This document shows positions 53,887 to 63,879 of a DNA stretch of 64,000 nucleotides, piece after piece (the stretch's first letter is position 1; each line of letters begins with the position of its first letter). A model generated the notes under the pieces. It was not told the origin of the DNA, searched no databases, and worked only from the letters and a program-made list of their open reading frames with translations. A program made the translations under genes and the position numbers. This DNA is from Thermodesulfovibrionia bacterium. Its GTDB lineage: Bacteria > Nitrospirota > Thermodesulfovibrionia > UBA6902. Location: assembly GCA_030646035.1 (NCBI GenBank), contig JAUSMY010000010.1:1-64000 (forward strand), read 5' to 3'.

Positions 53887-55263
53887 ATGATGAATATTGA
53901 ACTCATAGACTCTCACTGCCATCTCGATATGGAGCCTTTTGATATCGACAGGGATGAGGTCATTAAAAGGGCAAAAGAGAGCGGCGTTGGGTATATCATT
54001 AATATCGGCTCTGACAGAGAAGGGAATATTAAGTCTTTAGCGATTGCAGACAAGTTCCCTCACATCTACTCAACAATAGGCATCCATCCCCATGACGCAA
54101 AGACGCTTGATGACAAGCTCTTTAATGAACTGAAAGAGTGGGCTAAGAATCCAAAAGTCGTTGCTATCGGTGAGATAGGCCTTGATTACCACTATATGCA
54201 CTCTGCTAAAGATATACAGATTTCAGCCTTCAAAAAGCAGATAGCGCTTGCAAAGGAACTCTCTCTTCCCATCACAGTTCACAGCCGTGAGGCAGAAGAT
54301 GACACATTGGACATTCTCAATAAAGATGCTAAAGGCCTTACCGGCATTTTGCACTGCTTTTCCGGCGACGTGAATATGGCGAAGAAGGTCATTGATATGG
54401 GCTTTTACATCTCAATAGCAGGGCCTGTCACTTTCAAAAAAGCTGAAGAACTCAGAGAGGTCGCTAAGATGATCCCTGATGAAAACCTCCTTATTGAGAC
54501 CGATGCCCCGTATCTCAGCCCTGTTCCGATGAGGGGAAAGAGGAACGAGCCTGCCTATGTCAGATACACGGCACAGGCGATTGCTGATATAAGAGGTGTG
54601 ACTTTAGAAGACATCGCAAGGATAACTACACTGAATGCAAAGAGCCTCTTCAAGATCGGGGCTATACCCAAAAATGGAGCTATTGCTTACAGGATAAGAG
54701 ACTCGCTTTATCTGAACATCACAAACAGATGCACGAACAGATGCAGCTTCTGCGTCAGGTTCCATACAAGTTTTGTTAAAGGACATAACCTCCACCTTGA
54801 AAACGAGCCGTCTGCAAAAGATGTAATAAATGCGATCGGAGATCCATCACATTACAAAGAGGTCGTCTTCTGCGGTTTGGGTGAGCCGTTGATGAGGTTG
54901 GATATTGTAAAGGAAGTTTCAACATGGCTGAAGAGCAAAAGAAGCAGAGTCCGTATTAATACCAATGGCCATGGAAACATGATACATAAAAGAAACATCC
55001 TGCCTGAACTTGAAGGTTTAGTTGACAGCATGTCGATAAGTCTTGATGCAGATAATAAGGAGAAATACGATAAGGTCTGCAAACCTGACTTCAAAGATTC
55101 ATTTGAAGGCGTGATCTCATTTATCAGAGAAGCAAAGAAATACATCCCCGAAGTGAACGTCACAGTTGTCAAACTCCCGGACATTGACATTGAGAAATGT
55201 GAAAAGATAGCAAAGGATCTGGGGGTCGGGATCAGGATAAGAGATTATAATGTCGTAGGATAG
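53887..55263 (+). CDS. tatD: TatD-family DNase fused to a radical SAM domain
   Basis: 458 residues. Residues 1-255 form a TatD metal-dependent hydrolase: DSHCHLDMEPFD near 7, GEIGLDYHYM near 98, VHSREAEDDTLD, LHCFSGD and ETDAPYLSPVP near 205, with all metal ligands visible. Residues 275-458 are a radical SAM domain with CTNRCSFC (CX3CX2C) near 282-289 and FCGLGEPLMRLDIV. The second half matches the known TatD-linked radical SAM family, usually a separate neighbouring gene. I start at the double ATG 53887/53890; an upstream in-frame TTG at 53830 lies in the inverted repeat. The radical SAM substrate is unknown. Confidence 0.9.
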   Translation: MMNIELIDSHCHLDMEPFDIDRDEVIKRAKESGVGYIINIGSDREGNIKSLAIADKFPHIYSTIGIHPHDAKTLDDKLFNELKEWAKNPKVVAIGEIGLDYHYMHSAKDIQISAFKKQIALAKELSLPITVHSREAEDDTLDILNKDAKGLTGILHCFSGDVNMAKKVIDMGFYISIAGPVTFKKAEELREVAKMIPDENLLIETDAPYLSPVPMRGKRNEPAYVRYTAQAIADIRGVTLEDIARITTLNAKSLFKIGAIPKNGAIAYRIRDSLYLNITNRCTNRCSFCVRFHTSFVKGHNLHLENEPSAKDVINAIGDPSHYKEVVFCGLGEPLMRLDIVKEVSTWLKSKRSRVRINTNGHGNMIHKRNILPELEGLVDSMSISLDADNKEKYDKVCKPDFKDSFEGVISFIREAKKYIPEVNVTVVKLPDIDIEKCEKIAKDLGVGIRIRDYNVVG

Positions 55264-55264
55264 C

Positions 55265-55292
55265 TTGACTATTAATTGTCGTATGATAAAAT
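55265..55292 (+). promoter_or_regulatory. Promoter of the rubrerythrin gene
   Basis: TTGACT (55265-55270) and TAAAAT (55287-55292) are 16 bases apart, 31 bases before the ATG. Confidence 0.55.
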
Positions 55293-55323
55293 CAATTCAA
55301 AATATGTTTAAGGAGATCATTTC

Positions 55324-55902
55324 ATGTCTAAATCTATCAAGGGAACAAAGACAGAACAGAATCTGTTAAAGGCTTTCGCAGGCGAATCGCAGGCGAGGAA
55401 CAGGTACACATATTTTGCCAGCGCTGCAAAAAAAGAAGGGTACGAACAGATATCGGCATTCTTTATTGAAACAGCGGAGAATGAAAAAGAGCATGCAAAG
55501 GTCTTTTTTAATTATCTTGAAGGCGGAGACCTGGAGATCACTGCGGCTTATCCTGCCGGAAAGATCGGGAGCACGGCTGAGAATCTTGACCACGCTGCAG
55601 CCGGTGAGCATCTGGAGTGGACAACACTCTATGCGGATTTTGAAAAGACTGCAAGGGATGAAGGCTTTCCCGAGGTAGCTGAATCTTTCAAACAGATATC
55701 CATTGTTGAAAGATTTCATGAGGGAAGATACAGAAGGCTGGCGGCCAATCTTAGAAGCGATTCCGTCTTTAAAAAGCCTTCGGCATCAAAGTGGCACTGC
55801 AGAAACTGCGGCTATGTTATTGAAGCTGCTGACGCGCCCAAAGAATGCCCTGCATGCAAACACCCGCAGGCTCATTACGAATTGCTGGCTGAAAATTATT
55901 AA
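55324..55902 (+). CDS. rbr: Rubrerythrin
   Basis: 192 residues, standard length. The diiron ferritin-like domain has GESQARNRYTYFA near 20-32, AENEKEHAKVFF near 51, and ERFHEGRYRRLAANL near 127; the C-terminal rubredoxin domain has CRNCGY and CPACKHPQAHYEL. It reduces hydrogen peroxide in anaerobes. AAGGAG precedes the ATG; it appears monocistronic and ends 15 bases from convergent truA. Confidence 0.95.
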   Translation: MSKSIKGTKTEQNLLKAFAGESQARNRYTYFASAAKKEGYEQISAFFIETAENEKEHAKVFFNYLEGGDLEITAAYPAGKIGSTAENLDHAAAGEHLEWTTLYADFEKTARDEGFPEVAESFKQISIVERFHEGRYRRLAANLRSDSVFKKPSASKWHCRNCGYVIEAADAPKECPACKHPQAHYELLAENY

Positions 55903-55917
55903 AAATATTCCTGGAAA

Positions 55918-56691
55918 TTAATACCTGACATTCTCTAAAAACAGCCCGCAGGAAGGCGCAGTCTTTCCTGCGGCGCTTCTGTCTTTGGCATTAAGTATCT
56001 CTTCCATCTGAGCTGGAGATGTCCTGCCCTTCCCTACATCAACAAGCGTGCCGACGATATTGCGTACCATGTGCCTGAGAAAGGCATTAGCCTCAATACT
56101 GACCTTGATCACAGGAATATTGAGCTTGAATGTCATGAAATCTATCGACGGCATTTCTGATATCTCTATGCTCATCACATTTCTAACAGGATGTTTTGAA
56201 CCGCAGCCCGAGGCTCGAAAGGATGAGAAGTCATGCTCGCCAATCAAAACCTTCGAAGCCTCTTTCATAGCATTGACATCTAATGGATTCCTTAAGGGCA
56301 TCTGCCACGCGTATCTGTTGAGAAATACATTTTGAGGAACTGCGGTTGAGATGATATATGAATAGCGCTTGCTCTTTGCGTCATATCGCGGATGAAAACT
56401 TTCATCACACTCTTCAGCATTCATGACCCTGATGTCCTGCGGTATGTTTGAGTTAATAGCCCGGAGAAATTCATCAGGCTTCATTGCTGAGTCTGTCTTG
56501 AACGATGCCACAAACTCTAACGCGTGAACACCTGCGTCTGTCCTTGAGCATCCTGTGATACGGATAACCTCTTTTGTGATGGCAGAAAGCGCGCTCTCAA
56601 GAACTCCCTGTATCGTCCTGTCCTTCTCCTGAACCTGCCAGCCGGAGTAGCCGGAACCGTCAAACTGAAGCGTGAGTTTTATATGCCTCAT
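55918..56691 (-). CDS. truA: tRNA pseudouridine synthase A
   Basis: 257 residues. It makes pseudouridine at positions 38-40 of the tRNA anticodon arm. GYSGWQVQEKDRTIQGVLE near 14-32, the catalytic GCSRTDAGVHAL near 47-58, and FLRHMVRNIVGTLVDVGKGR near 205-224 are family signatures. It is divergent from yifB across 96 bases and convergent with rubrerythrin. Confidence 0.95.
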   Translation of the reverse strand: MRHIKLTLQFDGSGYSGWQVQEKDRTIQGVLESALSAITKEVIRITGCSRTDAGVHALEFVASFKTDSAMKPDEFLRAINSNIPQDIRVMNAEECDESFHPRYDAKSKRYSYIISTAVPQNVFLNRYAWQMPLRNPLDVNAMKEASKVLIGEHDFSSFRASGCGSKHPVRNVMSIEISEMPSIDFMTFKLNIPVIKVSIEANAFLRHMVRNIVGTLVDVGKGRTSPAQMEEILNAKDRSAAGKTAPSCGLFLENVRY

Positions 56692-56787
56692 AAAGCCTTT
56701 TTATCTTTTAAGTTAATAAGTTAGCTTGAATTATTTAAACAAGTATACTATGTTTTCTTATCATTATAACAGGTCAGGAGATGAAAG

Positions 56788-58320
56788 ATGCTTTCTAAAA
56801 TACTGAGCGCCGCATTGATCGGGATAGACGCACATGTCGTGGATGTTGAAGTGGATATCACATCAAGAGGGCTGCCGCATTTTTCAACCGTCGGCCTCCC
56901 GGACGCAGCGGTAAAGGAGAGCAAAGAGCGCGTGAAGTCAGCGCTGAAGAACACAGGCTTCAACTTCCCGCTCAAGCAGATCACCGTTAACCTTGCGCCG
57001 GCCGACATAAAGAAAGAAGGCTCTGCTTTTGACCTCCCGATTGCGATAGGCATAGCTGTTGCCGAGGGTGTGATCGAAAAGAATTCCATTAACGGTTATA
57101 TGATATCCGGCGAGCTCTCTCTTGACGGAAAGATAAAACCTGTCAAAGGCGCACTCTCCATGGCGATAAGGGCGAGGGATGACAAGCTGAAGGGGTTGGT
57201 CATTCCAAGAGAAAATGAGAGAGAGGCAGGTGTAGTAAAAGGCATTGATGTCTTCGGCTTTGAAAGCCTGCCTGAGCTGATAGATTTCTTTAATGGTAAT
57301 AACAATAAAAAACCGATCGATATAGACATATCCGAGATAATGAAAGAGAACTCTGTATATATCAACGACTTCTCTGATGTAAAGGGACAGGAGCAGGTGA
57401 AGCGCGCGCTTGAGGTATCAGCAGCAGGCGGGCACAACATCCTTCTCATCGGCCCTCCCGGCTCCGGAAAGACGATGCTTGCCAAAAGGATCCCGACGAT
57501 ACTCTCTGACATGACGTTTGAAGAAGCTCTTCAGACAACAAGAATACACAGCGTAGTCGGCATACTGAAGAGAAAGCAGCCGCTCTTTGCCACCCGCCCC
57601 TTCCGTTCCCCTCACCATACATTATCCGATGTCGCAATGGTCGGAGGCGGGACTGTGCCAAGACCCGGAGAGGTCAGCCTCGCGCATAACGGAGTGCTCT
57701 TTCTTGACGAGCTTCCAGAGTTCAAGAGAAATGTCCTTGAGGTCCTTAGGCAGCCGCTTGAAGATGCCTCTGTCACGATATCAAGGGCTGTCAGTTCGAT
57801 AACCTACCCTGCCTCTATAATGCTCGTCTGCGCGATGAACCCGTGCCCGTGCGGTTATCTCGGCGACCCGAAACACCAATGCACATGCTCCCCGTCCCAG
57901 ATACACCGTTACAGGCAGCGTGTCTCCGGCCCGCTGCTCGACAGGATCGATATACACGTAGAAGTTCCGGCGGTGCCGTACAAGGAACTTTCAAACGAAT
58001 ACTGCGGAGAGTCTTCAGATATCATCCGCGCAAGAGTTCAAAAGGCAAAAGAGATACAGACCGAAAGATTCCACAAAGAGCATATCTACTCAAACTCCAT
58101 GATGGCTTCAAGGCAGATAAAGAAATATTGCAGGCTTGAGGCAGACGCTCAAAGCATACTTGAAGCAGCTATGCACAAACTCGGACTCTCGGCAAGGGCA
58201 TACACAAGGATACTCAAGGTCAGCAGGACAATAGCTGACCTCGAAGGGTCTGAGGGTATAAATGCAGAACATATCTCAGAGGCGATACAGTACAGGACGC
58301 TTGACAGAGAGGTTGTTTAA
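56788..58320 (+). CDS. comM: YifB/ComM-family Mg-chelatase-like AAA+ ATPase
   Basis: 510 residues, normal length. An N-terminal Lon-protease-like fold (about 1-165), Walker [14 protein letters not shown] near 216-228, Walker B FLDELPEF near 305, a CPCGYLGDP zinc-like motif near 355, and a C-terminal Mg-chelatase helical domain. ComM is a hexameric branch-migration helicase that helps integrate foreign DNA in natural transformation. It has a GGAG ribosome site and ends four bases before convergent pilZ. Confidence 0.92.
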   Translation: MLSKILSAALIGIDAHVVDVEVDITSRGLPHFSTVGLPDAAVKESKERVKSALKNTGFNFPLKQITVNLAPADIKKEGSAFDLPIAIGIAVAEGVIEKNSINGYMISGELSLDGKIKPVKGALSMAIRARDDKLKGLVIPRENEREAGVVKGIDVFGFESLPELIDFFNGNNNKKPIDIDISEIMKENSVYINDFSDVKGQEQVKRALEVSAAGGHNILLIGPPGSGKTMLAKRIPTILSDMTFEEALQTTRIHSVVGILKRKQPLFATRPFRSPHHTLSDVAMVGGGTVPRPGEVSLAHNGVLFLDELPEFKRNVLEVLRQPLEDASVTISRAVSSITYPASIMLVCAMNPCPCGYLGDPKHQCTCSPSQIHRYRQRVSGPLLDRIDIHVEVPAVPYKELSNEYCGESSDIIRARVQKAKEIQTERFHKEHIYSNSMMASRQIKKYCRLEADAQSILEAAMHKLGLSARAYTRILKVSRTIADLEGSEGINAEHISEAIQYRTLDREVV

Positions 58321-58324
58321 AATC

Positions 58325-58648
58325 CTAATGCGTCGTCTTCAAACTTTTTATATAATCTTCAAAACAACTGGTGACGTTCATGACCTCACAGCCGAGGCCG
58401 TTGAGTTCATTGTATTCCCTGAAGTCAGGTGATGACATGTTTCTTTTAACTTTGAAAGGGGCTATCAGCACCTTATCCTTTAGCGGCATGTCAATCTCAA
58501 CAACAGAGCCTTCAGGAACTCTTAACCTTGTGCTGATGAAGACGCCTTTATTGGAAAGGTTCACCACAACACCGGGATACGAGACCTCGTTATAAACCAG
58601 CCTGGCTGACAGCTTGACCGGAACTCTTTCAAATGTTCTTTTTTCCAT
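58325..58648 (-). CDS. PilZ-domain protein
   Basis: A 107-residue single PilZ domain. It opens MEKRTFERVPVKLSARL, giving the RxxxR-like element of cyclic-di-GMP binding (Arg4 and Arg8), and VVNLSNKGVFIST near 25-37 corresponds to the (D/N)xSxxG motif. It would bind cyclic di-GMP and report to a partner. The HD-GYP proteins elsewhere in this window could control its ligand. It lies 69 bases downstream of ilvE on the same strand. Confidence 0.82.
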   Translation of the reverse strand: MEKRTFERVPVKLSARLVYNEVSYPGVVVNLSNKGVFISTRLRVPEGSVVEIDMPLKDKVLIAPFKVKRNMSSPDFREYNELNGLGCEVMNVTSCFEDYIKSLKTTH

Positions 58649-58717
58649 ATCTTTAAATTAAGTATTTAATATTTCAAGATAGTACGTTAAAAAAACAACA
58701 GATGCAAATCTTTTTTC

Positions 58718-59632
58718 TTAAATATAGGTAAGCCAGGACTTGTAGGCCTTCTCCTCGCCCTTCACGATCTTAAAGAAAAGCTTTTGAAGCTTCTTTGTTA
58801 TCGGCCCGGGCTTGCCGCTGCCTATCATCCTGTTATCCACCTCTCTGATAGGCGTAACCTCGGCAGCTGTGCCTGTGAAAAATGCCTCGTCGGCTATGTA
58901 TATCTCATCCCTTGTAATGCCTCTCTCTGTTACCGGTATCTTAAGTTTACGAGCCATATCCATTATGCTCTTTCTGGTAATGCCCTCAAGCACAGACGGC
59001 AGCGGAGGGGTTATAAGTTCGCCGTCCCTGACGATAAAGATGTTCTGCCCGGTGCCTTCAGAGACCATGCCGTTGGTATCGAGGAAGAGAGCTTCATCAT
59101 AACCGCCTGCGATAGCCTCGCGCTTTGCCAGTGTGGAGTTCACATAATCACCGCAGGTCTTGCTCTTGGTCATGGATATGTTTACATGAAGCCTGGCAAA
59201 TGAGGTTATCTTCACCCTGATGCCGTTCTTTATTCCGTCATCTCCGAGATAAGCGCCCCAGGGCCATGTGGCGATAGCGACATTTATAGGGCTGCCCTTT
59301 GGGTATATGCCCATGACGCCGTAACCTATATATACGAGCGGGCGGATATAGCATTCCTTGAGATCGTTCGCCTTTATCGTCTTGATTATCGCGCTGCTGA
59401 TCTGATCAGGCGTGAAAGGAGGCGTGATCTGTAATATATGGCAGGAGTCAAAGAGCCTGTCCACATGCTCCTGCAGCTTGAAGATGGCTGACCCGTTCTT
59501 TGTCTTGTAGCACCTGATCCCCTCAAACGCTCCCATGCCGTAATGAAGTGTGTGGGTTAAAATGTGAACATTTGCATCAGCCCAGTTAACGAGCTTTCCA
59601 TCCATCCATATTTTTTTTAGGCCCTTAAACAT
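58718..59632 (-). CDS. ilvE: Branched-chain amino acid aminotransferase
   Basis: A 304-residue PLP enzyme of fold type [22 protein letters not shown] near 33-52, the catalytic Lys in [19 protein letters not shown] near 163, and [15 protein letters not shown] near 257 are characteristic. It performs the last step for leucine, isoleucine and valine, completing the pathway whose other genes lie at 43.6-53.3 kb. It has its own position between pcm and pilZ, so it is regulated apart from the main operon. Confidence 0.95.
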   Translation of the reverse strand: MFKGLKKIWMDGKLVNWADANVHILTHTLHYGMGAFEGIRCYKTKNGSAIFKLQEHVDRLFDSCHILQITPPFTPDQISSAIIKTIKANDLKECYIRPLVYIGYGVMGIYPKGSPINVAIATWPWGAYLGDDGIKNGIRVKITSFARLHVNISMTKSKTCGDYVNSTLAKREAIAGGYDEALFLDTNGMVSEGTGQNIFIVRDGELITPPLPSVLEGITRKSIMDMARKLKIPVTERGITRDEIYIADEAFFTGTAAEVTPIREVDNRMIGSGKPGPITKKLQKLFFKIVKGEEKAYKSWLTYI

Positions 59633-59722
59633 TTCTCCTCCTGAAAGTGCGGATAAAATAATTAAAATCTATACTGCATAAAATCAAATTCATTGTCAAT
59701 AAAAAATGCGATATTTACGTCA

Positions 59723-60370
59723 TCATCCCCAGCCGTCCTTGCCCAGAAGAGGCACAAAGACACAGCCTGTTGATTCTGTGACAGTTATGCCTGATGATGT
59801 CTTTTCAACAAGCTGAAGCACCTGTGAATAGCGGCTGCCTACAGGGATCACAAGCCTGCCGCCTGTCTTGAGCTGGCCGATATAAGCCTGCGGGATATCC
59901 GGGGCAGCGGCAGTAACGATAATAGCGTCGTAGGGCGCCTCTTCGGGCAGCCCTAACGTTCCGTCACTGACGGATATCTTCACATTACCGTAATTAAGTT
60001 CATCCAGCACCTTTTTTGCTCTCAGCGCAAGGGCCTCGATCCTTTCAACTGAAAACACCCTGGATGCGAGCCTTGACAAGAGAGCGGTCTGATAACCTGA
60101 GCCGGTTCCTATCTCAAGAACCTTTTCATCGCCTTTCAGTGCAAGCAGCTCTGTCATAAGCGCAACCATATACGGCTGGGATATGGTCTGGTTCTCTCCT
60201 ATCGGAAGGGCGCAGTCATCATACGCCATATACTTCAGGTCATCGCTGACAAACACATGCCTGGGTATCTCTTCCATTGCTGAAAGCACACGCTCATCCA
60301 GTATGCCCCTGCGCCTGAGCTGTGTCTCGACCATCAACATACGTTCGCTGTAATATTTATCACCGGACAT
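59723..60370 (-). CDS. pcm: Protein-L-isoaspartate O-methyltransferase
   Basis: 215 residues. This SAM enzyme repairs isoaspartyl damage in aged proteins. [19 protein letters not shown] near 58-76, [19 protein letters not shown] near 84-102 (SAM motif I) and a C-terminal GGRLVIPVG are present. It follows the FAD dehydrogenase gene by ten bases and is in the same unit as surE, the classic surE-pcm pairing of stationary-phase survival genes. Confidence 0.94.
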   Translation of the reverse strand: MSGDKYYSERMLMVETQLRRRGILDERVLSAMEEIPRHVFVSDDLKYMAYDDCALPIGENQTISQPYMVALMTELLALKGDEKVLEIGTGSGYQTALLSRLASRVFSVERIEALALRAKKVLDELNYGNVKISVSDGTLGLPEEAPYDAIIVTAAAPDIPQAYIGQLKTGGRLVIPVGSRYSQVLQLVEKTSSGITVTESTGCVFVPLLGKDGWG

Positions 60371-60380
60371 TGTTATAAGA

Positions 60381-61763
60381 TCAGCCTATCCTTTTCAAAA
60401 TCTCCCTTGCCGCAATCACCCCGGATGCGGAAGATTGAATAAGCCCCCTGCTGACACCTGCGCCGTCACCTATCGCAAAGAGGTTCTTGATCTCTGTCTC
60501 AAGGTTAGAATCAAGTTTGATCTGCCTGGAATAGAACTTCACCTCCACACCATACAGAAGAGTATCAGCACTGTTAACGCCGGGAGCGATCTTGTCCATA
60601 GCCTCAAGCATCTCAAGAATGTCGGATACATACCGGTACGGCAATACAAAACTTAAGTCTCCCGGTGTTGCATCTGAAAGAGTCGGTTTCACACGGCCTT
60701 GTGCTATCCTCTTAACATTTGATCTCCGTCCCGCATGAAGATCACCAAGCCTCTGAAGTATTATCCCCCTGCCGAGAAGGTTTGCAAGATACGCTATGCT
60801 CCTTCCGTAAAGATGCGGCTCGTCAAAAGGTTCTGTGAAGCTCGTGCTTACAAGTATTGCAAAGTTCGTGTTCTCCGTCTTCTTCTTTGAATAGCTGTGG
60901 CCGTTCACTGTCCAGATGCCCTTTACATACTCCTTTACCACCTCGCCGTAAGGATTAACGCAGAAGGTCCTTGCCCTGTCATTAAACTTTCTTGATTGAA
61001 AGATAAGTTTAGGCTCATATACAACCTCTGTTAAAGGCCTCAGCACTTCTGCCGGAAGTTCTACCCTCACGCCTATATCCACAGGATTTTTCAATAAGGA
61101 GAGCCCCATCGCCCTCGCCTGCTCTTCAAGCCAGAGCGCGCCTTCCCTGCCGGGAGCGATAACCACAAAATCAGAATGAAAGATATCTCCGCCCTTTGTC
61201 TTGATCCCGATGACCTTATCTTTTTCAAACAGGATCGAACTGACATCTTCGGAAAAAATGATATCAACATTTGAATTCAGCGCGAGCTTCATGTTTGTCA
61301 AAACAGCAGGACACATGTCCGTGCCTATGTGCCGTATCTTTGAAGGGATGAGAGTGAGGCTGTTTGCTGAGGCAAGCCTGCTCAGCTCTTCAACCTTGTC
61401 AGTATCATTGCCGTAAACCTTTTCCGGAGCGCCGTGCTTCACATATATGTCATCTACATATTTCAGAAGTTCATCTAATTCAGGGCTGTCAATATATCGC
61501 AAAAGGTTGCCGCCTGTATCCTTTGACAGAGTCAGCTTGCCATCACTGAATGCGCCTGCTCCTCCCCAACCGCATAAGAGACTGCATTGAGGGCATTCAT
61601 TGCAGAATACGCCTTTGGTTTCTGAAGGACATATCCTCTTTTCCAGTTCCCTGCCCTTTTCAATTAGTAGAATATTGATCTCCCTGCCTGAAGAGACAAG
61701 TTCAAGCGCGGCAAAGATACCGGCAGGGCCTGCGCCTACAATTATTACATCATAATTTTTCAT
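60381..61763 (-). CDS. FAD-dependent dehydrogenase (COG2509-like)
   Basis: 460 residues. [21 protein letters not shown] near the start is the FAD site; a Cys-rich run [20 protein letters not shown] near 54-73 and a C-terminal [20 protein letters not shown] near 428-447 match the uncharacterised FAD-dependent dehydrogenase family often called a flavin-containing protein of unknown reaction. It sits between surE and pcm with gaps of 6 and 10 bases, so it is presumably expressed with protein-repair and survival functions. The electron acceptor and substrate are unknown. Confidence 0.85.
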   Translation of the reverse strand: MKNYDVIIVGAGPAGIFAALELVSSGREINILLIEKGRELEKRICPSETKGVFCNECPQCSLLCGWGGAGAFSDGKLTLSKDTGGNLLRYIDSPELDELLKYVDDIYVKHGAPEKVYGNDTDKVEELSRLASANSLTLIPSKIRHIGTDMCPAVLTNMKLALNSNVDIIFSEDVSSILFEKDKVIGIKTKGGDIFHSDFVVIAPGREGALWLEEQARAMGLSLLKNPVDIGVRVELPAEVLRPLTEVVYEPKLIFQSRKFNDRARTFCVNPYGEVVKEYVKGIWTVNGHSYSKKKTENTNFAILVSTSFTEPFDEPHLYGRSIAYLANLLGRGIILQRLGDLHAGRRSNVKRIAQGRVKPTLSDATPGDLSFVLPYRYVSDILEMLEAMDKIAPGVNSADTLLYGVEVKFYSRQIKLDSNLETEIKNLFAIGDGAGVSRGLIQSSASGVIAAREILKRIG

Positions 61764-61769
61764 AAACTT

Positions 61770-62537
61770 TTAAACTTTCCAGTTTTTTTTGATAAATTTT
61801 AACGCCCTGTAATTCGTCATATCAAGATGCACCGGAGTGACAGAGACAAATCCGTTGATAACAGCTTCAAAGTCAGTCTCTTCCCCCGGCTCCCATATCG
61901 GCATGCCGCCGCCTATCCAGTAATGCTTTTTTCCCCTGGGGTCAGACAATTCCTGTATGGAACTGTCATATACCCTCTTGCCCTGCTTTGTGAACTTTTC
62001 ACCCTTAATTTTCAATAGATCCGGGACATTGATATTCAGCAGAGTATCTTTAGGCAGCCCTTTTTTTAGAACTATCCCTGCAAATTTAACCGCAATGTCA
62101 GCCGCCTGCCTGAACCTTGAAGGTTTTATATTCAAGTCCCCATTGCTCTGAGGGTCGATAGCTAATGATATTGCGATAGAAGGTATGCCGAGAAGCGTAG
62201 CCTCCATTGCGGCAGCCACGGTACCGGAGTAAGTGACATCATCCCCAAGGTTTCCGCCGTGGTTTATCCCGGAAACAAGTATATCCGGCTTCCGGGGAAG
62301 AAGCTTGTTAACACCAATGATAACGCAGTCGGTAGGAGTGCCGTTGATTGAAAATTTCTTCTTGCCTGTCTTTGCGGACTTAAGCGGCCTGTGAAGTGTC
62401 AGCGCATGTGCAACCGCGCTCTGCTCTGAATCAGGAGCAACGATATAAACATCGCCTGCGGCTTCAAGAGCCTTTGCAAGGGCTTTGATCCCGGCAGAAG
62501 AGATGCCGTCATCGTTTGTTACAAGAATAAGAGGCAT
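61770..62537 (-). CDS. surE: 5'/3'-nucleotidase SurE
   Basis: A 255-residue phosphatase for nucleoside monophosphates and short polyphosphate. LVTNDDGISSAGIKALAKAL near 4-23 has the Asp-Asp metal site; VAPDSEQSAVAHALTL near 34-49, SGINHGGNLGDDVTYSGTVA near 88-107 and a following MEATLLGIPSIA complete the family pattern. It is the first gene of the surE-FAD-pcm unit. Confidence 0.95.
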   Translation of the reverse strand: MPLILVTNDDGISSAGIKALAKALEAAGDVYIVAPDSEQSAVAHALTLHRPLKSAKTGKKKFSINGTPTDCVIIGVNKLLPRKPDILVSGINHGGNLGDDVTYSGTVAAAMEATLLGIPSIAISLAIDPQSNGDLNIKPSRFRQAADIAVKFAGIVLKKGLPKDTLLNINVPDLLKIKGEKFTKQGKRVYDSSIQELSDPRGKKHYWIGGGMPIWEPGEETDFEAVINGFVSVTPVHLDMTNYRALKFIKKNWKV

Positions 62538-62588
62538 GAGTTATTTTATCAGATAAGATGTATTACTTCAGAAAAATCAAAGAGGCAT

Positions 62589-63806
62589 TTATGATGCAGC
62601 CATGTCACCTGAATGGCAAACATGGTTCCTGCCTGATGACCTTGCTTTATTCAATGCCTTGTCAGCGCTGATTATTACAGATTTCCAGTTGGTGATATGT
62701 TCTTTATCAAAGGCAGAAACTCCGCAGCTCATGGTTAATATCCCGCCGTCAGCGCCTTTGTGCTCGATTTTAAGAGACTCGATATCTCTTCTGAGCCTTT
62801 CAGCGACAAATGCCGTCTCCTTCAGGTTCTGATGACTGGCGATGATCAGGATCTCCCTGCCGCCTCTCCTGAAGACATCATCTGAATACCTGAGAGAGTT
62901 GTTTATTCTGTCGGCTGCAAATTTGATAATATTGTTTCCCTGAACATGGCCGTATGAATTCACATAGTTGTCAAAATCATCGATATCACAAATTATGATC
63001 CCGTAATTTTGCCCATATCTGCTATATTTATGGTGTATCTTCTTTATCGCATTATACAGATCTATCGATGTGCTTGTCGTTATCAGGGGATCGGTATAAA
63101 CAATCTGAGAGCAGCGAAAAGCGATCCCGAAAAAAGCGCCCTCTGCAATAAGTTTAAATCCGTCTTCAGCAATGCGGAGCCACATGCTGACCGAATCTGC
63201 CAATGAACTATCTTTAATAAGAAAGAAGATAATATCGTCCCTGTTTGTTATTACATCCAGCAGGATCATTATGTAGAGAAAAGTGAAGGCCCATTTCAGA
63301 TAAGGCAAAGCAGACACATATTTTTTTAATCCGTCACGGTAATGATAGATCACAAACATGCCTGTCAAGCCATACAATAAAATGATAAGGTCATCGATCC
63401 TGTCAGTAAATCCGGTTTCAATTAGCTGCAGAACCTCATGAATAAGATAATCCATATTCTCATGTATCTCAAATAACTCATCAAAGGCAAGAAATAGAAA
63501 ACCAAGTGAGATGAACAACCATACTAGATGCTTTGCCTTCAGGACACGAATATTGAAAGATACCTCATGGATCCTGAATATTCCCCAGGAGTATCCTGAA
63601 ACGGCAAGCAGTTGAATAAAGGAGAAACCCGTAAGAAGCTCGCCTTCCATAAAAGGCTTTTCTATATCTCCGACAGACTTTCCATAGATAACAGCTACAA
63701 TTACGGCAATGACCTCAAATAAGAGGATGTAGACAAAACGACGGTGCATCGATATTGCGTGGATCGAAACGTTTCTGTCTGATGAAAAGTCTATCCGGGT
63801 TTTCAT
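62589..63806 (-). CDS. Membrane GGDEF-domain protein with degenerate active site
   Basis: 405 residues. An N-terminal region of about 240 residues has some six to seven membrane helices with the motif FLAFDELFEIHENMD, seen in uncharacterised membrane proteins. The C-terminal 150 residues are GGDEF-like: IIICDIDDFDNYVNSYGHVQ and RRGGREILIIA near 320. The signature reads GGREI instead of GG(D/E)EF, so the metal/substrate acidic residue is replaced by Arg and synthesis of cyclic di-GMP is unlikely. It may bind a nucleotide or partner instead. It is 51 bases upstream of surE and divergent from the MFS gene. Confidence 0.85.
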   Translation of the reverse strand: MKTRIDFSSDRNVSIHAISMHRRFVYILLFEVIAVIVAVIYGKSVGDIEKPFMEGELLTGFSFIQLLAVSGYSWGIFRIHEVSFNIRVLKAKHLVWLFISLGFLFLAFDELFEIHENMDYLIHEVLQLIETGFTDRIDDLIILLYGLTGMFVIYHYRDGLKKYVSALPYLKWAFTFLYIMILLDVITNRDDIIFFLIKDSSLADSVSMWLRIAEDGFKLIAEGAFFGIAFRCSQIVYTDPLITTSTSIDLYNAIKKIHHKYSRYGQNYGIIICDIDDFDNYVNSYGHVQGNNIIKFAADRINNSLRYSDDVFRRGGREILIIASHQNLKETAFVAERLRRDIESLKIEHKGADGGILTMSCGVSAFDKEHITNWKSVIISADKALNKARSSGRNHVCHSGDMAAS

Positions 63807-63879
63807 ATGTGAAAAGAAAATAAACCAGCTGCTTTTTTATTTATTATATACTATATCAAAGTGCCTGCAACCATGGGTT

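Noticed and set aside
55282-55295. Third CRP/FNR-like site before rubrerythrin (TATGAT-AAA-ATCAA)
   Set aside because: The half-sites are three, not four, bases apart and overlap the -10 region, so the match to the two good sites is probably chance.
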